Below, in pieces: positions 43,363-51,109 of a DNA stretch of 54,221 bases (the first letter of the stretch is position 1; every line of letters starts with the position of its first letter). Below the pieces are notes generated by a model that was not told where the DNA came from, made no database searches, and saw nothing but the letters and a program-made list of their open reading frames with translations. Source of the DNA: CAZMGT01 sp964565895 (GTDB lineage: Bacteria; Armatimonadota; Zipacnadia; UBA1398; CAZMGT01); assembly GCA_964565895.1 (NCBI GenBank), contig CAZMGT010000022.1, positions 1 to 54,221 on the forward strand, written 5' to 3'. Both the position numbers and the translations under genes were made by a program.

Positions 43363-44664
43363 TCAAGCAGGGGCGGGCGGAGGTGCTGGGGGAGCCTCCG
43401 CGCTGAAAAACCGGCGGCAAAACAAAGCCATTACCACAGCGGTGCAGAACGAACCGAGAAGCAACCCGCACACGGCGCCGAAGACGCCGAGCTGCGAAGC
43501 GAGAAGCAACCCGCCGAGAAACGTTAGCGCGCTCGAAGCGGCATAGGCCCAAAACACCGCGTCCGGCCGCTCGCCCGCGCGCAGGGCGCTTCCGAAAACA
43601 GCGACGAGGCTAATGGCCAGGGGAAGCAGGCCAATAAACAGGATGAGCTCGGAGAACTCCTGATATTTCCCCTTGTAGAGTATGTCCATAAGCCGCGACC
43701 GGAAGGCGAGGAGAAAAAGGTAATAGGCGAGGCTCCCTGCGGCAAAGAGGAGGGCAAACCGGCTTGTTGTGTGCCGCGCTCTCGCGCGGTGGTCCTTTAG
43801 CTGGCGGGCGAGAACGGGGAGGATGAGCAGGGAAAGGGCGCCCGTAGAATGCAGCGCGGGCATGACGAGGTTCATAAGCGCTTTGAGCGCCGCGGTGCCC
43901 TCGAGCCCGACCCACAGGGGAAGGGCGACGTAGTAGACGTTGGTCGGGACCCAAGTTAGCGCGGCGGTGCCCAGGGCCCAGCGGCCGTAGCGCCAGTGCT
44001 CGGCGGCGACCATGGCGGGCGTGGGATTGGGCGCGCCCCTCCAGCGCGGGCGAAGGCTTGCCAAGAACAACAGGCTGACGAGCAAGGCGCTCGCCCCCAT
44101 GCACAAAAACACCGTGCTTTGCGAGATAACGCCGTAGGCGCGGAGCAGGAACACCGCGGCGATAAGACACGTGGCATAGATCGCTGCGCCGCTAGCGGCG
44201 CGCGCCGGTTGAAGCTGGACGTAGAGCGCGCGGCGCACGAGCCAGAGGAGAAGGATTAGCGGCGTAGCCGCGGCCAAGCCGAGGAAAGCGGCCTGGACAT
44301 CGCGCGAGTAGAGCGGGCCAATGAACAGCGCGGCAAGGAAGAACAAGACGCCAAAAGGCACGGTCAGGCCGACGTGGCCGCAGAGGAGCATGGCGAGGTA
44401 TTTGCGAAAGCGCGGGGCATACTTTCCCGCGCCGAAGACCATCATGGGCTCGGTGATGATCGCCGTGTGGAACGTGGCAAACAGGGTAAACACGGAGTAG
44501 GCAAGGGCAAACGCGCCATATTGGGCAGGTTCGAGCCAGCGCGCGAGGAGGACGCTGACGAGGAAGTTGCTGCCCGCGATAAGCGCCTGGTCAACAATGG
44601 CCAGCGTGCCTCGCTGAAACCACTTCCACAAGCCCCATTGTGCGGTGTCGTCGTTTGCGGCCAT
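43363..44664 (-). CDS. Oligosaccharide flippase (Wzx/MATE-like)
   Basis: 433 aa with about 12 membrane segments and the typical start of this family: a first helix VDQALIAGSNFLVSVLLARW and EPAQYGAFALAYSVFTLF. Basic residues face the cytoplasm (SLRPRWRGA). It moves the undecaprenyl-linked repeat unit across the inner membrane. The promoter at 44709-44737 is directly upstream, making this probably the first gene of the minus polysaccharide arm. The C-terminus is Pro/Ala-rich. No close subfamily could be named. Confidence 0.88.
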   Translation of the reverse strand: MAANDDTAQWGLWKWFQRGTLAIVDQALIAGSNFLVSVLLARWLEPAQYGAFALAYSVFTLFATFHTAIITEPMMVFGAGKYAPRFRKYLAMLLCGHVGLTVPFGVLFFLAALFIGPLYSRDVQAAFLGLAAATPLILLLWLVRRALYVQLQPARAASGAAIYATCLIAAVFLLRAYGVISQSTVFLCMGASALLVSLLFLASLRPRWRGAPNPTPAMVAAEHWRYGRWALGTAALTWVPTNVYYVALPLWVGLEGTAALKALMNLVMPALHSTGALSLLILPVLARQLKDHRARARHTTSRFALLFAAGSLAYYLFLLAFRSRLMDILYKGKYQEFSELILFIGLLPLAISLVAVFGSALRAGERPDAVFWAYAASSALTFLGGLLLASQLGVFGAVCGLLLGSFCTAVVMALFCRRFFSAEAPPAPPPAPA

Positions 44665-44708
44665 CGCTGCCCCGAGGTTAGCAGATGTCTGCTGCGCACT
44701 GGCCTAGT

Positions 44709-44737
44709 CTTATCGCACAACGCTGCCCCGGCGTCAA
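44709..44737 (-). promoter_or_regulatory. Sigma-70-type promoter with extended -10
   Basis: On the minus strand, TTGACG (44737-44732), a 17-nt spacer and TGC-GATAAG (-10 at 44714-44709) sit about 45 bp before the flippase start. It lies in the 234-bp gap that separates the flippase from the membrane-protein gene. Confidence 0.5.
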
Positions 44738-44898
44738 CGAGGGGAGGGGCGAAGCCAGCTCTGCGCTAGAGCGTGCGCGGCGCGCGCAGCGGGCAGAGGA
44801 AAGGAAGCCCCCGGCGAGGCAAGCAGCTTCACGCCGCCGGAAAAGCGAGCGAAGGCGATGGCCGGCGAAGAGCAGTTGGTAAAGGACGAAAGGGGCAG

Positions 44899-45798
44899 CT
44901 AAGGCTCGCCGTCGAGCGCGCGCTGGACGCGGTTGGCCAGGATAAAGTGCAGGACGAAAAAGCCGAGGACGAGCCAGATGAGCCAACGCGTGGCGGTTTC
45001 TGAGCCGAAGCGCAGCTCAGCCGCCCAGGCCGCGGCGACGAGCGCCGCCGAGGAAGGCAGAGCGGCGAGCGCATGCGCCAGCGCAGTGGGGCGCACGCCG
45101 AACAGCAGCGGCTCGCCGCCGTAGGCGCGGACGTAGTCGGCGGAGGCGGCGAGGTCCATGGGAAGGGCGAGGTCGTCCTCGCCGCCCCACCAGGCAAGCA
45201 GGCGCTGGGCAAGCGGCCGGCAGGCGCGGCGTAGCTCGCCGATCGTTCGCACATCGAGGGGCTCGAGCGTCATGGCCCCGAGGCCGGTGTCGGGAGCGCG
45301 CCAGCATATTACCGTGCGCCTAATGCCCTGGAGGGGCGCGGTAAGGCGAATGGCGGCTATCTGCTCTTTGGGCAGGGCAAACGAAAGGGCGTCGCCATAG
45401 TAGCGCAGCTCGTCGGAGCAGAGAAGCAAAAAGCCGACATCGAAGTTCGTGTCGCCCTCAAACAGCGCGGGATGCGCGCCCGGGGAGTAGCCGACGAACA
45501 GGCCCTCGGAGACGTCAATGCCTCGCTCAGCGAGGCGCCGGGCAAGCGCGCGGCGCAGCTCGGGATAGCCGCGAAGGCCCAGGAGCTCGCCGATGAGGTG
45601 AAGGAGGACGATGGCCAGGGACATGCCCAGCGCAGCGGAGGCAGCGGCAAGGACGACCTCGCCGCGGAAGACGAGCAGCCAGGAGCCAGCGCCGCCGGCG
45701 GCTGCGGGGAGGAGGCTGAGGAGGCTATATATGGCCGCGGCGCGGACGTTTTGCCGGCGGAACTCGCGCGAGAACAGACGGCGAGGATAGGGTTGCAC
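44899..45798 (-). CDS. Membrane protein of unknown function with PH/GRAM-like middle domain
   Basis: 299 aa, GTG start at 45798, 9 bp after the PBP stop. Two N-terminal membrane helices (AAIYSLLSLLPAAAGGAGSW and EVVLAAASAALGMSLAIVLL) are followed by about 150 soluble residues, of which FDVGFLLLCSDELRYYGDAL and PKEQIAAIRLTA resemble a PH/GRAM-type sheet where membrane proteins read a lipid or a partner. One or two C-terminal helices end the protein (LIWLVLGFFVLHFILANRVQ). It is not recognised as a named family. Position behind mrcA suggests an envelope role. Confidence 0.65.
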   Translation of the reverse strand: MQPYPRRLFSREFRRQNVRAAAIYSLLSLLPAAAGGAGSWLLVFRGEVVLAAASAALGMSLAIVLLHLIGELLGLRGYPELRRALARRLAERGIDVSEGLFVGYSPGAHPALFEGDTNFDVGFLLLCSDELRYYGDALSFALPKEQIAAIRLTAPLQGIRRTVICWRAPDTGLGAMTLEPLDVRTIGELRRACRPLAQRLLAWWGGEDDLALPMDLAASADYVRAYGGEPLLFGVRPTALAHALAALPSSAALVAAAWAAELRFGSETATRWLIWLVLGFFVLHFILANRVQRALDGEP

Positions 45799-45807
45799 GG
45801 TGCGGGC

Positions 45808-47949
45808 CTAGCCTTCCCCAGGGGTGAGCGGGACAAGGTCGCGCACGGGCTGCGGAGGGCCGCCCACGGGCTCGGGCGGGGGACCATATGGGCCCTCGTC
45901 GGCAGCCGCCGGGCGACGCTCGCCCGGGATAAGCTCGATCAGGTCGCGCTCGCTGCGCAGGTAGTCGGGTGGCTTCTCTTCCTCCTCCTCTTCGGCGGAG
46001 GGGATCTCGCGGAAGGCGATTTTGGGGAGATGGATCTCGCTGCCCGGGCCGGGGAACTGCCCGCCGCGGGCGTTGGCGAGGTCGAGCGCCTTGGCCATGA
46101 TGCTCTTCCAGATGGGCGCGGCGACGGTCCCGCCATAGGCGCGGCCGAGCATGGGGGTGTTGTCGTCGTTGCCGATCCACACCACGCAGGCGAGCTTTGG
46201 GGTGAGGCCGACGAACCAGGTGTCCATGGCGTATTCGGTGGTTCCCGTTTTACCGATGGTCGGGACGCCAAGGCCTTGGGCGCGGGTTCCCGTGCCGAAT
46301 TTGATGACTCCGGCGAGCATGCGGTTCATGATGTACGCCGTGCGCTTGGTGAGCACGCGCTTGCGCTCGGGGAGGGAGTCGTCGATGACCACGCCGTTGC
46401 GGTCGGTAACGCGCTCGATTGTCGTCGGCTCGACGCGCAGGCCGCCGTTGGCGAAGCAGCAGAAGGCGGTGAGCAGCTCGAGGGGGCTGACGCACTCCGT
46501 GCCCAAGGCGATGGAGAGGAACGGGCGGATGTCGGACTTAATGCCCATGCGCTTGGCCATGCGCACCACGGCCTCGGGGCCGATGCGGTAGATGAGCTTG
46601 CAGGTGATGATGTTGTGGGAGATGGCCAGGGCGGTAGCCAGGGTGTAGCTGCCGCCGCCCCCGCCGCGGGGTTTCCAGCGGCCGCTGGCGAGGCGGAACT
46701 CCACGGGCGCGCCGGAGACGACGGTGGCCGGGGAGTAGCCCATGGCGATGGCCGTGGTGTAAACGAACGGCTTGAACGCCGAGCCTGGGGGGCGCTTGGC
46801 CTGCCAGGCGCGGTTATATTGGTCTTTTTCGCTAAACCCCAAGCCGCCGACCATAGCGAGGATCTTGCCGTTGCGGGGGTCCATGAGGACGGTGGCCCCT
46901 TGGGAGGCGCGGATGCGGCGGTTGCGCTCGACGCCCTTTATTAGCTCGCGCTGGGCGTGCTCTTGGAGGGCGAGGTTGAGCGTGGTATAGACGCGCAGGC
47001 CGCCGCCCCAGACCAAGTCGCGGCCATAGCGGCGCTCGAGCTCGCGGATGCAATAGGTGGTGAAATAGGGGGCTTTGTAGCTCATCAAGCCGCGCACGGG
47101 GCGGGGGGCGACTTTAAGGGGCATTTTCTCGGCCTTTTCCGCCTGCTCGCGGGAGATAAAGCCGAGCTGGGCCATTTTCTCCAGGACGAGGTTGCGCCGG
47201 GCCTTCGCCCCCTCGGGGTTGGTATATGGCGACCAGCGCGAGGGGTTGTTGGGCAGGGCGGCGAGCAGGGCGGCCTCGTGCAGCTTGAGGTCTTTGGCCG
47301 ACTTGCGGAAGTAGGTTTTCGCCGCGGCCTCGATGCCGTAGGCGCCGCTGCCGTAAAACACCTGGTTGAGATACATCTCGAGGATTTCCTCTTTGGAGTA
47401 GCGGCGCTCGATTTCGATGGCCAGGGCCATTTCCTGCACCTTGCGCCCGCCCACCTTGCGCTGGGAGAGGTAGATGCTGCGCGCGAGCTGCTGGGTGATG
47501 GTGCTCGCGCCCTGGGTCATGGAGCGGGACTGGATGTCGGCCTTGGCGGCGCGGATGATGGCGCGCAGGTCAACGCCGCGGTGCTCGTAGAAGCGTTCGT
47601 CCTCGATGGCGATGGTCGCCAGCTTGACGTATTGGGGAAGATCGGCGATGTCGACTATCTCGCGCTCGTCGTAGCTGTTTTCCTCGAGGGTTAGCGTGGC
47701 GAGGAGCTCGCCATTTGCGGCGTAGATTTTGGTGGAGCTGGGGGGCTCGTAGCCGGCGAGGTCGGCCTCTTTGGGGAGGACGTCGGCGACGCTGCGCCAG
47801 GCGCCATAGGCCGCGCCGAGGCAGGTTACGGCGAGGACAAGGAAGACGATCTCCACGGAGATGACGAGCCACTTAGCGAGGCGGAGAGCGATCCGCCACC
47901 AGGGGAGCCTGGCTTGGGAGGACTTCCGCCCGGCACGTGTGATGGCCAT
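45808..47949 (-). CDS. mrcA: Class A penicillin-binding protein 1A (transglycosylase/transpeptidase)
   Basis: 713 aa from ATG 47949 with GGAGG at 47957-47961. A cytoplasmic tail and membrane helix (LAKWLVISVEIVFLVLAVTC) are followed by the GT51 glycosyltransferase: IEDERFYEHRGVDLRAIIRA has the catalytic Glu, TQGASTITQQLARSIYL the donor-binding motif, and KEEILEMYLNQVFYGSGAYG the third. The transpeptidase domain has Ser-x-x-Lys as SAFK in RPPGSAFKPFVYT, Ser-x-Asn as SHN in ISHNIITCKL, and KTG in IGKTGTTEYAMDTWFVG. It polymerises and crosslinks peptidoglycan. The last 60 residues are acidic then Pro-rich. It follows the discoidin gene by 79 bp with no promoter seen between. Confidence 0.96.
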   Translation of the reverse strand: MAITRAGRKSSQARLPWWRIALRLAKWLVISVEIVFLVLAVTCLGAAYGAWRSVADVLPKEADLAGYEPPSSTKIYAANGELLATLTLEENSYDEREIVDIADLPQYVKLATIAIEDERFYEHRGVDLRAIIRAAKADIQSRSMTQGASTITQQLARSIYLSQRKVGGRKVQEMALAIEIERRYSKEEILEMYLNQVFYGSGAYGIEAAAKTYFRKSAKDLKLHEAALLAALPNNPSRWSPYTNPEGAKARRNLVLEKMAQLGFISREQAEKAEKMPLKVAPRPVRGLMSYKAPYFTTYCIRELERRYGRDLVWGGGLRVYTTLNLALQEHAQRELIKGVERNRRIRASQGATVLMDPRNGKILAMVGGLGFSEKDQYNRAWQAKRPPGSAFKPFVYTTAIAMGYSPATVVSGAPVEFRLASGRWKPRGGGGGSYTLATALAISHNIITCKLIYRIGPEAVVRMAKRMGIKSDIRPFLSIALGTECVSPLELLTAFCCFANGGLRVEPTTIERVTDRNGVVIDDSLPERKRVLTKRTAYIMNRMLAGVIKFGTGTRAQGLGVPTIGKTGTTEYAMDTWFVGLTPKLACVVWIGNDDNTPMLGRAYGGTVAAPIWKSIMAKALDLANARGGQFPGPGSEIHLPKIAFREIPSAEEEEEEKPPDYLRSERDLIELIPGERRPAAADEGPYGPPPEPVGGPPQPVRDLVPLTPGEG

Positions 47950-48028
47950 CGCAGGACCTCCGCAAGCGACGCGGCGCGCGGGCTAGGGCGCTGGGGCAAG
48001 CGGCGGGACCACGCGACCGCGGGCGACG

Positions 48029-49705
48029 CTAGGCACCCTCGGGAAGGGAGCGCTTGTAGTCGCGCAGGAGCTTGAGCAACTGCTCGAGCTGGAAGATGAC
48101 CTTGTCGATATCGATCTTACCCTCTTCCGTGCGCGGGAGCTCGCTGGGGATTTCCGGGAAGGGCACGCCGGTGAGCCGCGCGGAGCCGGGGTCGCCCCAG
48201 ACTTCGAGCTCGCCCATCTCCACGAAACGCGAGTTGCCCCAGTTGGAGTTTATTTTGATGCGCACGTATTTCGCGAGCCGCGGCTCGAAGGTAAACACCT
48301 GGTCCTCGCCCGTGGGCTCGAGCTGGGCGGTGAGGATCGTCTCGAAGTCCTCGTCGCGCTTGCCCGTGGTGGAGATTTGGATCTCGATGTCCTTCGCCCA
48401 GCGCGTCTTAAACAGGTCCGGAGCGCCGGTCATGGAGTTGATCACGACCTTGGATACCTCGTAGGCGCGGCCGTCTTTGAACTGAACGGTGAGATATTGC
48501 GGATATTGGGGCGAAGGGGCGGAGGCCCAGCCGTTGCCATCGCTCTCGTTGCCCTTGATGCCATCGTTGAGCTTGCTCGGGGAGAACGTGGAGTCGAGGA
48601 ACGAGGAGGCGATAATCGTTCCCCCGTTTTCGGCGAGGGCGAGGTTGACGAGCTGCTTGGCCTCGGTGGGCTGCTCGGCAGCGGCGGGAGCGGCAGGCTC
48701 GGCGGGAGCAGGGGGCGTGGTCGGAGCTGCCGGAGCGCTGGGCTCGGCGGGCGTGGCAGGGGCGGTCGGCGCGGCGGGCTCGGCCGGTGCGGCAGGTGCG
48801 CTGGGCTCGCTAGGCGGGGTGGGGACAGGCGGGGTAACGGGCTCGGTGGGCTGTGCGGGAGCGGTAGGCGCCGCGGGCGTGGTCGGCTCCGCAGGCGGTG
48901 AGGGCTGCTCCGGAGCGGCGGGGGCGGCAGGCGTGGTAGGCTGAGCAGGCTTGGTAGGCTCGGCCGGCTGGCTGGGCTGGGCGGGAGCGGAGGGCGCGGC
49001 AGGGGCGGCGGGCTCGCTCGGTGTAGCGGGAGGCGCGGGGGTAGTCGGCTGAGCAGGAGCAGCGGGGGCGGAGGGCTCGGCGGGAGCGGTAGGCTCGCTG
49101 GGCGGCTGGGCAGGAGCGGCAGGGGCCGCCGGAGCGGCGGGCTTTGGGGGCTGGGCGGGCGGCGCGGCGGGCGGTTTTTCCGTGGCGTAAACCTCGACCT
49201 CGCTGAGCTCTACGGCTTGGCCGCCGCTTTGGCTGGAGAGAATGCGAATTTTGACGTATTTTGCCTCGCGCGGCTCAGGGAGGACAAGGGCCTGGTCGTC
49301 CTCGACGGGCTTGAGGGTGATTCGGCCGACCTCGGAGAAGTCGCCCTCGGCGGTGCCTGTTGCGGAGAGGAGCACGGCGACATCTTTGGCGAGGCGGAAC
49401 TTGATCAGGCTCAGGTAGCCCGTTTTGACATTAAACACGACCTTGGAAACGAGCACCGGTTCGTCGCCAGCGAGGTCAATAATGATCTCCTGGGGAAGAG
49501 TAGCATTAGGGGCGCTGGACCAGCCGTCGGTGCCCTTTACGCCGTTAATGAGGTTCGAGGCGGCGAAGTTTGGGCCAGCCTCGCTGGTGGCCGAGACGAT
49601 CGCTCCGCCGTTCGCCTGCAGGGCGACGTTTTTCTCCTGCTCGGCGCCGGCGGCGACGGAAAACAATGCCAGGGCCAGACACACGACCGAGATCGACCGG
49701 ATCAC
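48029..49705 (-). CDS. Secreted two-discoidin-domain protein with long Ala/Pro linker
   Basis: 558 aa. I placed the start at GTG 49705 (product MIRSISVVCLALALFSVAAG); GAGGGGG and GGAG lie upstream. TTG 49771 and ATG 49750 would overlap the promoter elements. The mature protein has an N-terminal F5/8-type-C (discoidin) domain (NVALQANGGAIVSATSEAGP, ending YVKIRILSSQSGGQAVELSE). About 175 residues of Ala/Pro/Ser/Thr/Glu repeat follow, then a second discoidin domain (NLALAENGGTIIASSFLDS to YVRIKINSNWGNSRFVEMGE), and finally a helix (IDKVIFQLEQLLKLLRDYKR) that may oligomerise. Discoidin domains bind glycans. The stiff Pro-rich linker suggests a spacer across the wall. mrcA is directly downstream. 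Confidence 0.85.
   Translation of the reverse strand: MIRSISVVCLALALFSVAAGAEQEKNVALQANGGAIVSATSEAGPNFAASNLINGVKGTDGWSSAPNATLPQEIIIDLAGDEPVLVSKVVFNVKTGYLSLIKFRLAKDVAVLLSATGTAEGDFSEVGRITLKPVEDDQALVLPEPREAKYVKIRILSSQSGGQAVELSEVEVYATEKPPAAPPAQPPKPAAPAAPAAPAQPPSEPTAPAEPSAPAAPAQPTTPAPPATPSEPAAPAAPSAPAQPSQPAEPTKPAQPTTPAAPAAPEQPSPPAEPTTPAAPTAPAQPTEPVTPPVPTPPSEPSAPAAPAEPAAPTAPATPAEPSAPAAPTTPPAPAEPAAPAAAEQPTEAKQLVNLALAENGGTIIASSFLDSTFSPSKLNDGIKGNESDGNGWASAPSPQYPQYLTVQFKDGRAYEVSKVVINSMTGAPDLFKTRWAKDIEIQISTTGKRDEDFETILTAQLEPTGEDQVFTFEPRLAKYVRIKINSNWGNSRFVEMGELEVWGDPGSARLTGVPFPEIPSELPRTEEGKIDIDKVIFQLEQLLKLLRDYKRSLPEGA
48660..49190 (-). repeat. Degenerate Ala/Pro-rich tandem repeat in the discoidin protein
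   Basis: About 530 bp encode irregular repeats such as PAAPAAPAQP, PTTPAAPTAPAQP and EPSAPAAP. The units vary in length, so this is a low-complexity linker, not a minisatellite of exact copies. It is prone to length change. Confidence 0.85.
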
Positions 49706-49741
49706 CGCTCCGACCCCCTCGTCGAGGCTGTGTTGGCGAAA

Positions 49742-49771
49742 ATGGTACATCACGCCTGATTTTAGTGTCAA
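49742..49771 (-). promoter_or_regulatory. Sigma-70-type promoter upstream of the discoidin gene
   Basis: On the minus strand a perfect TTGACA (49771-49766), an 18-nt spacer and TACCAT (49747-49742) lie 37 bp before GTG 49705. This supports the downstream start choice. Confidence 0.55.
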
Positions 49772-49879
49772 ACAAAGCGCTCAAGCGCGAGCGTGCGCGG
49801 CCCCGCTGCCGCGAGGCAAGCAATAACATGCCCGCCCGCGGGGGGCCCCAGGGCAACGCGGGGCGAGCTTTGCCAAACC

Positions 49880-49904
49880 AACGTGTCGCCCGCGGCCGCG
49901 GTTC
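49880..49904 (-). promoter_or_regulatory. ECF-sigma-like promoter candidate facing the discoidin gene
   Basis: On the minus strand GAACC (49904-49900), a 16-nt spacer and CGTT (49883-49880) match the AAC/CGT type of ECF promoters loosely. It could let the adjacent sigma factor control the discoidin and PBP genes. By-eye only. Confidence 0.25.
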
Positions 49905-49913
49905 GACTTTGCC

Positions 49914-50573
49914 ATGGTATACGCATGGGCGGTGGGGGAACTTCAGTTGCGCCGATTCGTCATAGCAGAAGAAAATTCGGGCAGGGGGAGGGAAGGCGGC
50001 GCGGAGGACGAGCTTGTTAAGCGGTGCCAAGAGGGGGACACGGAGGCGTTCGGCGAGCTCGTGCGGCGCTATGAGGGGCGGATTTATAGCATCGTCTATC
50101 ACTATGTGCGCAACCCGGAGGACGCCGTGGATATTACGCGCGAGGTGTTTATAAAGGCGTTTAATTCGATTAAAAGATTCCGGGGCACGGCGAAGCTTTC
50201 GAGCTGGCTGTGCCGAATTGCGATTAACCAGAGCATTGACTTCGTGCGGCGCAAGCGCACGGTGCGTTTTGAGTCGCTGGAGGGGGGCCAGGCAGGGCCG
50301 GAGGGCGAAGGGCCTGGGGAGCGCGATTTTCCCGACCCCGGGCGCACGCCGGAGGAGGCCGTTGTCGGCGAAGAGCTGGCCCAGCGTATCGCGCGCGCCG
50401 TGGACAAGCTGTCGGAGAAGCTACGCACGGTGATCATCCTCAGGGAGTATGAGGGGATGTCGATCGAGGAGATCGCCGAGGTGTTGGGGTGCTCGCAGGG
50501 GACGGTGAAGTCGCGAATTTTTCGAGCGCGCGAGCGACTGCGCAGAATGCTCGAGCCGTATATTGAGGGATAA
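49914..50573 (+). CDS. ECF RNA polymerase sigma factor (SigW/RpoE-like)
   Basis: 219 aa from ATG 49914. The start is unsettled: conserved sequence begins near residue 31 (AEDELVKRCQEGDTEAFGEL), and TTG 49947 or GTG 49932 are alternatives. Region 2 is clear: AFGELVRRYEGRIYSIVYHY, NPEDAVDITREVFIKAFNSI and FRGTAKLSSWLCRIAINQSI (helices binding -10 and core). Region 4 is ALDKLSEKLR-like DKLSEKLRTVIILREYEGMS and IEEIAEVLGCSQGTVKSRIF (helix-turn-helix for -35). The anti-sigma gene begins 2 nt after its stop. It probably reads envelope stress. Confidence 0.93.
   Translation: MVYAWAVGELQLRRFVIAEENSGRGREGGAEDELVKRCQEGDTEAFGELVRRYEGRIYSIVYHYVRNPEDAVDITREVFIKAFNSIKRFRGTAKLSSWLCRIAINQSIDFVRRKRTVRFESLEGGQAGPEGEGPGERDFPDPGRTPEEAVVGEELAQRIARAVDKLSEKLRTVIILREYEGMSIEEIAEVLGCSQGTVKSRIFRARERLRRMLEPYIEG
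49937..49964 (+). promoter_or_regulatory. Sigma-E-like motif at the 5' end of the sigma gene
   Basis: GGAACTT (49937-49943), a 15-nt spacer and GTCATA (49959-49964) match the E. coli sigma-E pattern GGAACTT-N15-GTCNAA well. It overlaps the proposed coding start. No in-frame ATG, GTG or TTG follows it before the conserved part, so it may be chance or imply an unusual start. Confidence 0.3.
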
Positions 50574-50575
50574 GT

Positions 50576-51076
50576 ATGAACTGCAGAGAGGCGCGAAGGC
50601 TGATTTTGCTGAGCGTTGAGCAAGAGCTGCGCGAGGACCAGCGGCGCGAGCTGGAGGAGCACGTGCGCGCGTGCGCAAGCTGCGCTCGGGCGCGGCGGGC
50701 GCACGAGCTGCTGGCACAGGCGCTGCGGGCAAGCGCCGCGCCGGCGATGCCCCGCTCGGTGGCCGGCGACGTGCTGCGCGCGGTGCGTGCGGCGCCTGCG
50801 CGGGAGGTGCGCTGGACGCGGCGGGTGGCCGGCTTCGCTGCGGTGCTCGCGGGTGTTGTCCTTTTGCTTGTTGCCGTGCTCGTTGGCCCGCGGATGGTCG
50901 AGCGGGAAGGGCCGGCGCTGCCCACGGCGGCCTCCGCGACGGCGACGAGCGTGGTCGCGGAGATCGACGACGTGCTGACGCACGAGCACGCGGCGTTTTC
51001 CGCAGGGGCGGGGGCGATCGACGACGCGAGCTGGCTGGTTATCCAGGCAGAGGAGTCGGCGCGGCTGATTCGCTGA
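50576..51076 (+). CDS. Zinc-finger anti-sigma factor (zf-HC2, RseA/RsiW-like)
   Basis: 166 aa. MNCREARRLILLSVEQELRE and LEEHVRACASCARARRAHEL give the H-x3-C-x2-C zinc motif of anti-sigma factors, which clamps the sigma factor. One membrane helix (VAGFAAVLAGVVLLLVAVLV, about residues 83-102) is followed by a short periplasmic tail. The ATG at 50576 is 2 nt after the sigma stop, so the pair is translationally coupled. Release of the sigma factor presumably requires proteolysis of this protein, as in RseA/RsiW. Confidence 0.9.
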   Translation: MNCREARRLILLSVEQELREDQRRELEEHVRACASCARARRAHELLAQALRASAAPAMPRSVAGDVLRAVRAAPAREVRWTRRVAGFAAVLAGVVLLLVAVLVGPRMVEREGPALPTAASATATSVVAEIDDVLTHEHAAFSAGAGAIDDASWLVIQAEESARLIR

Positions 51077-51109
51077 GCGCGAGGTGCGGGAGAGTAGAGT
51101 GAGCGGGCG

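Noticed and set aside
48660..49190. CRISPR or minisatellite array
   Set aside because: The repeat units vary in length and sequence and encode an in-frame Ala/Pro linker; there are no equal spacers.
49914..49946. Leaderless start of the sigma factor at ATG 49914 as certain
   Set aside because: The start is uncertain because a sigma-E-like motif and two other start codons follow; recorded as unsettled.
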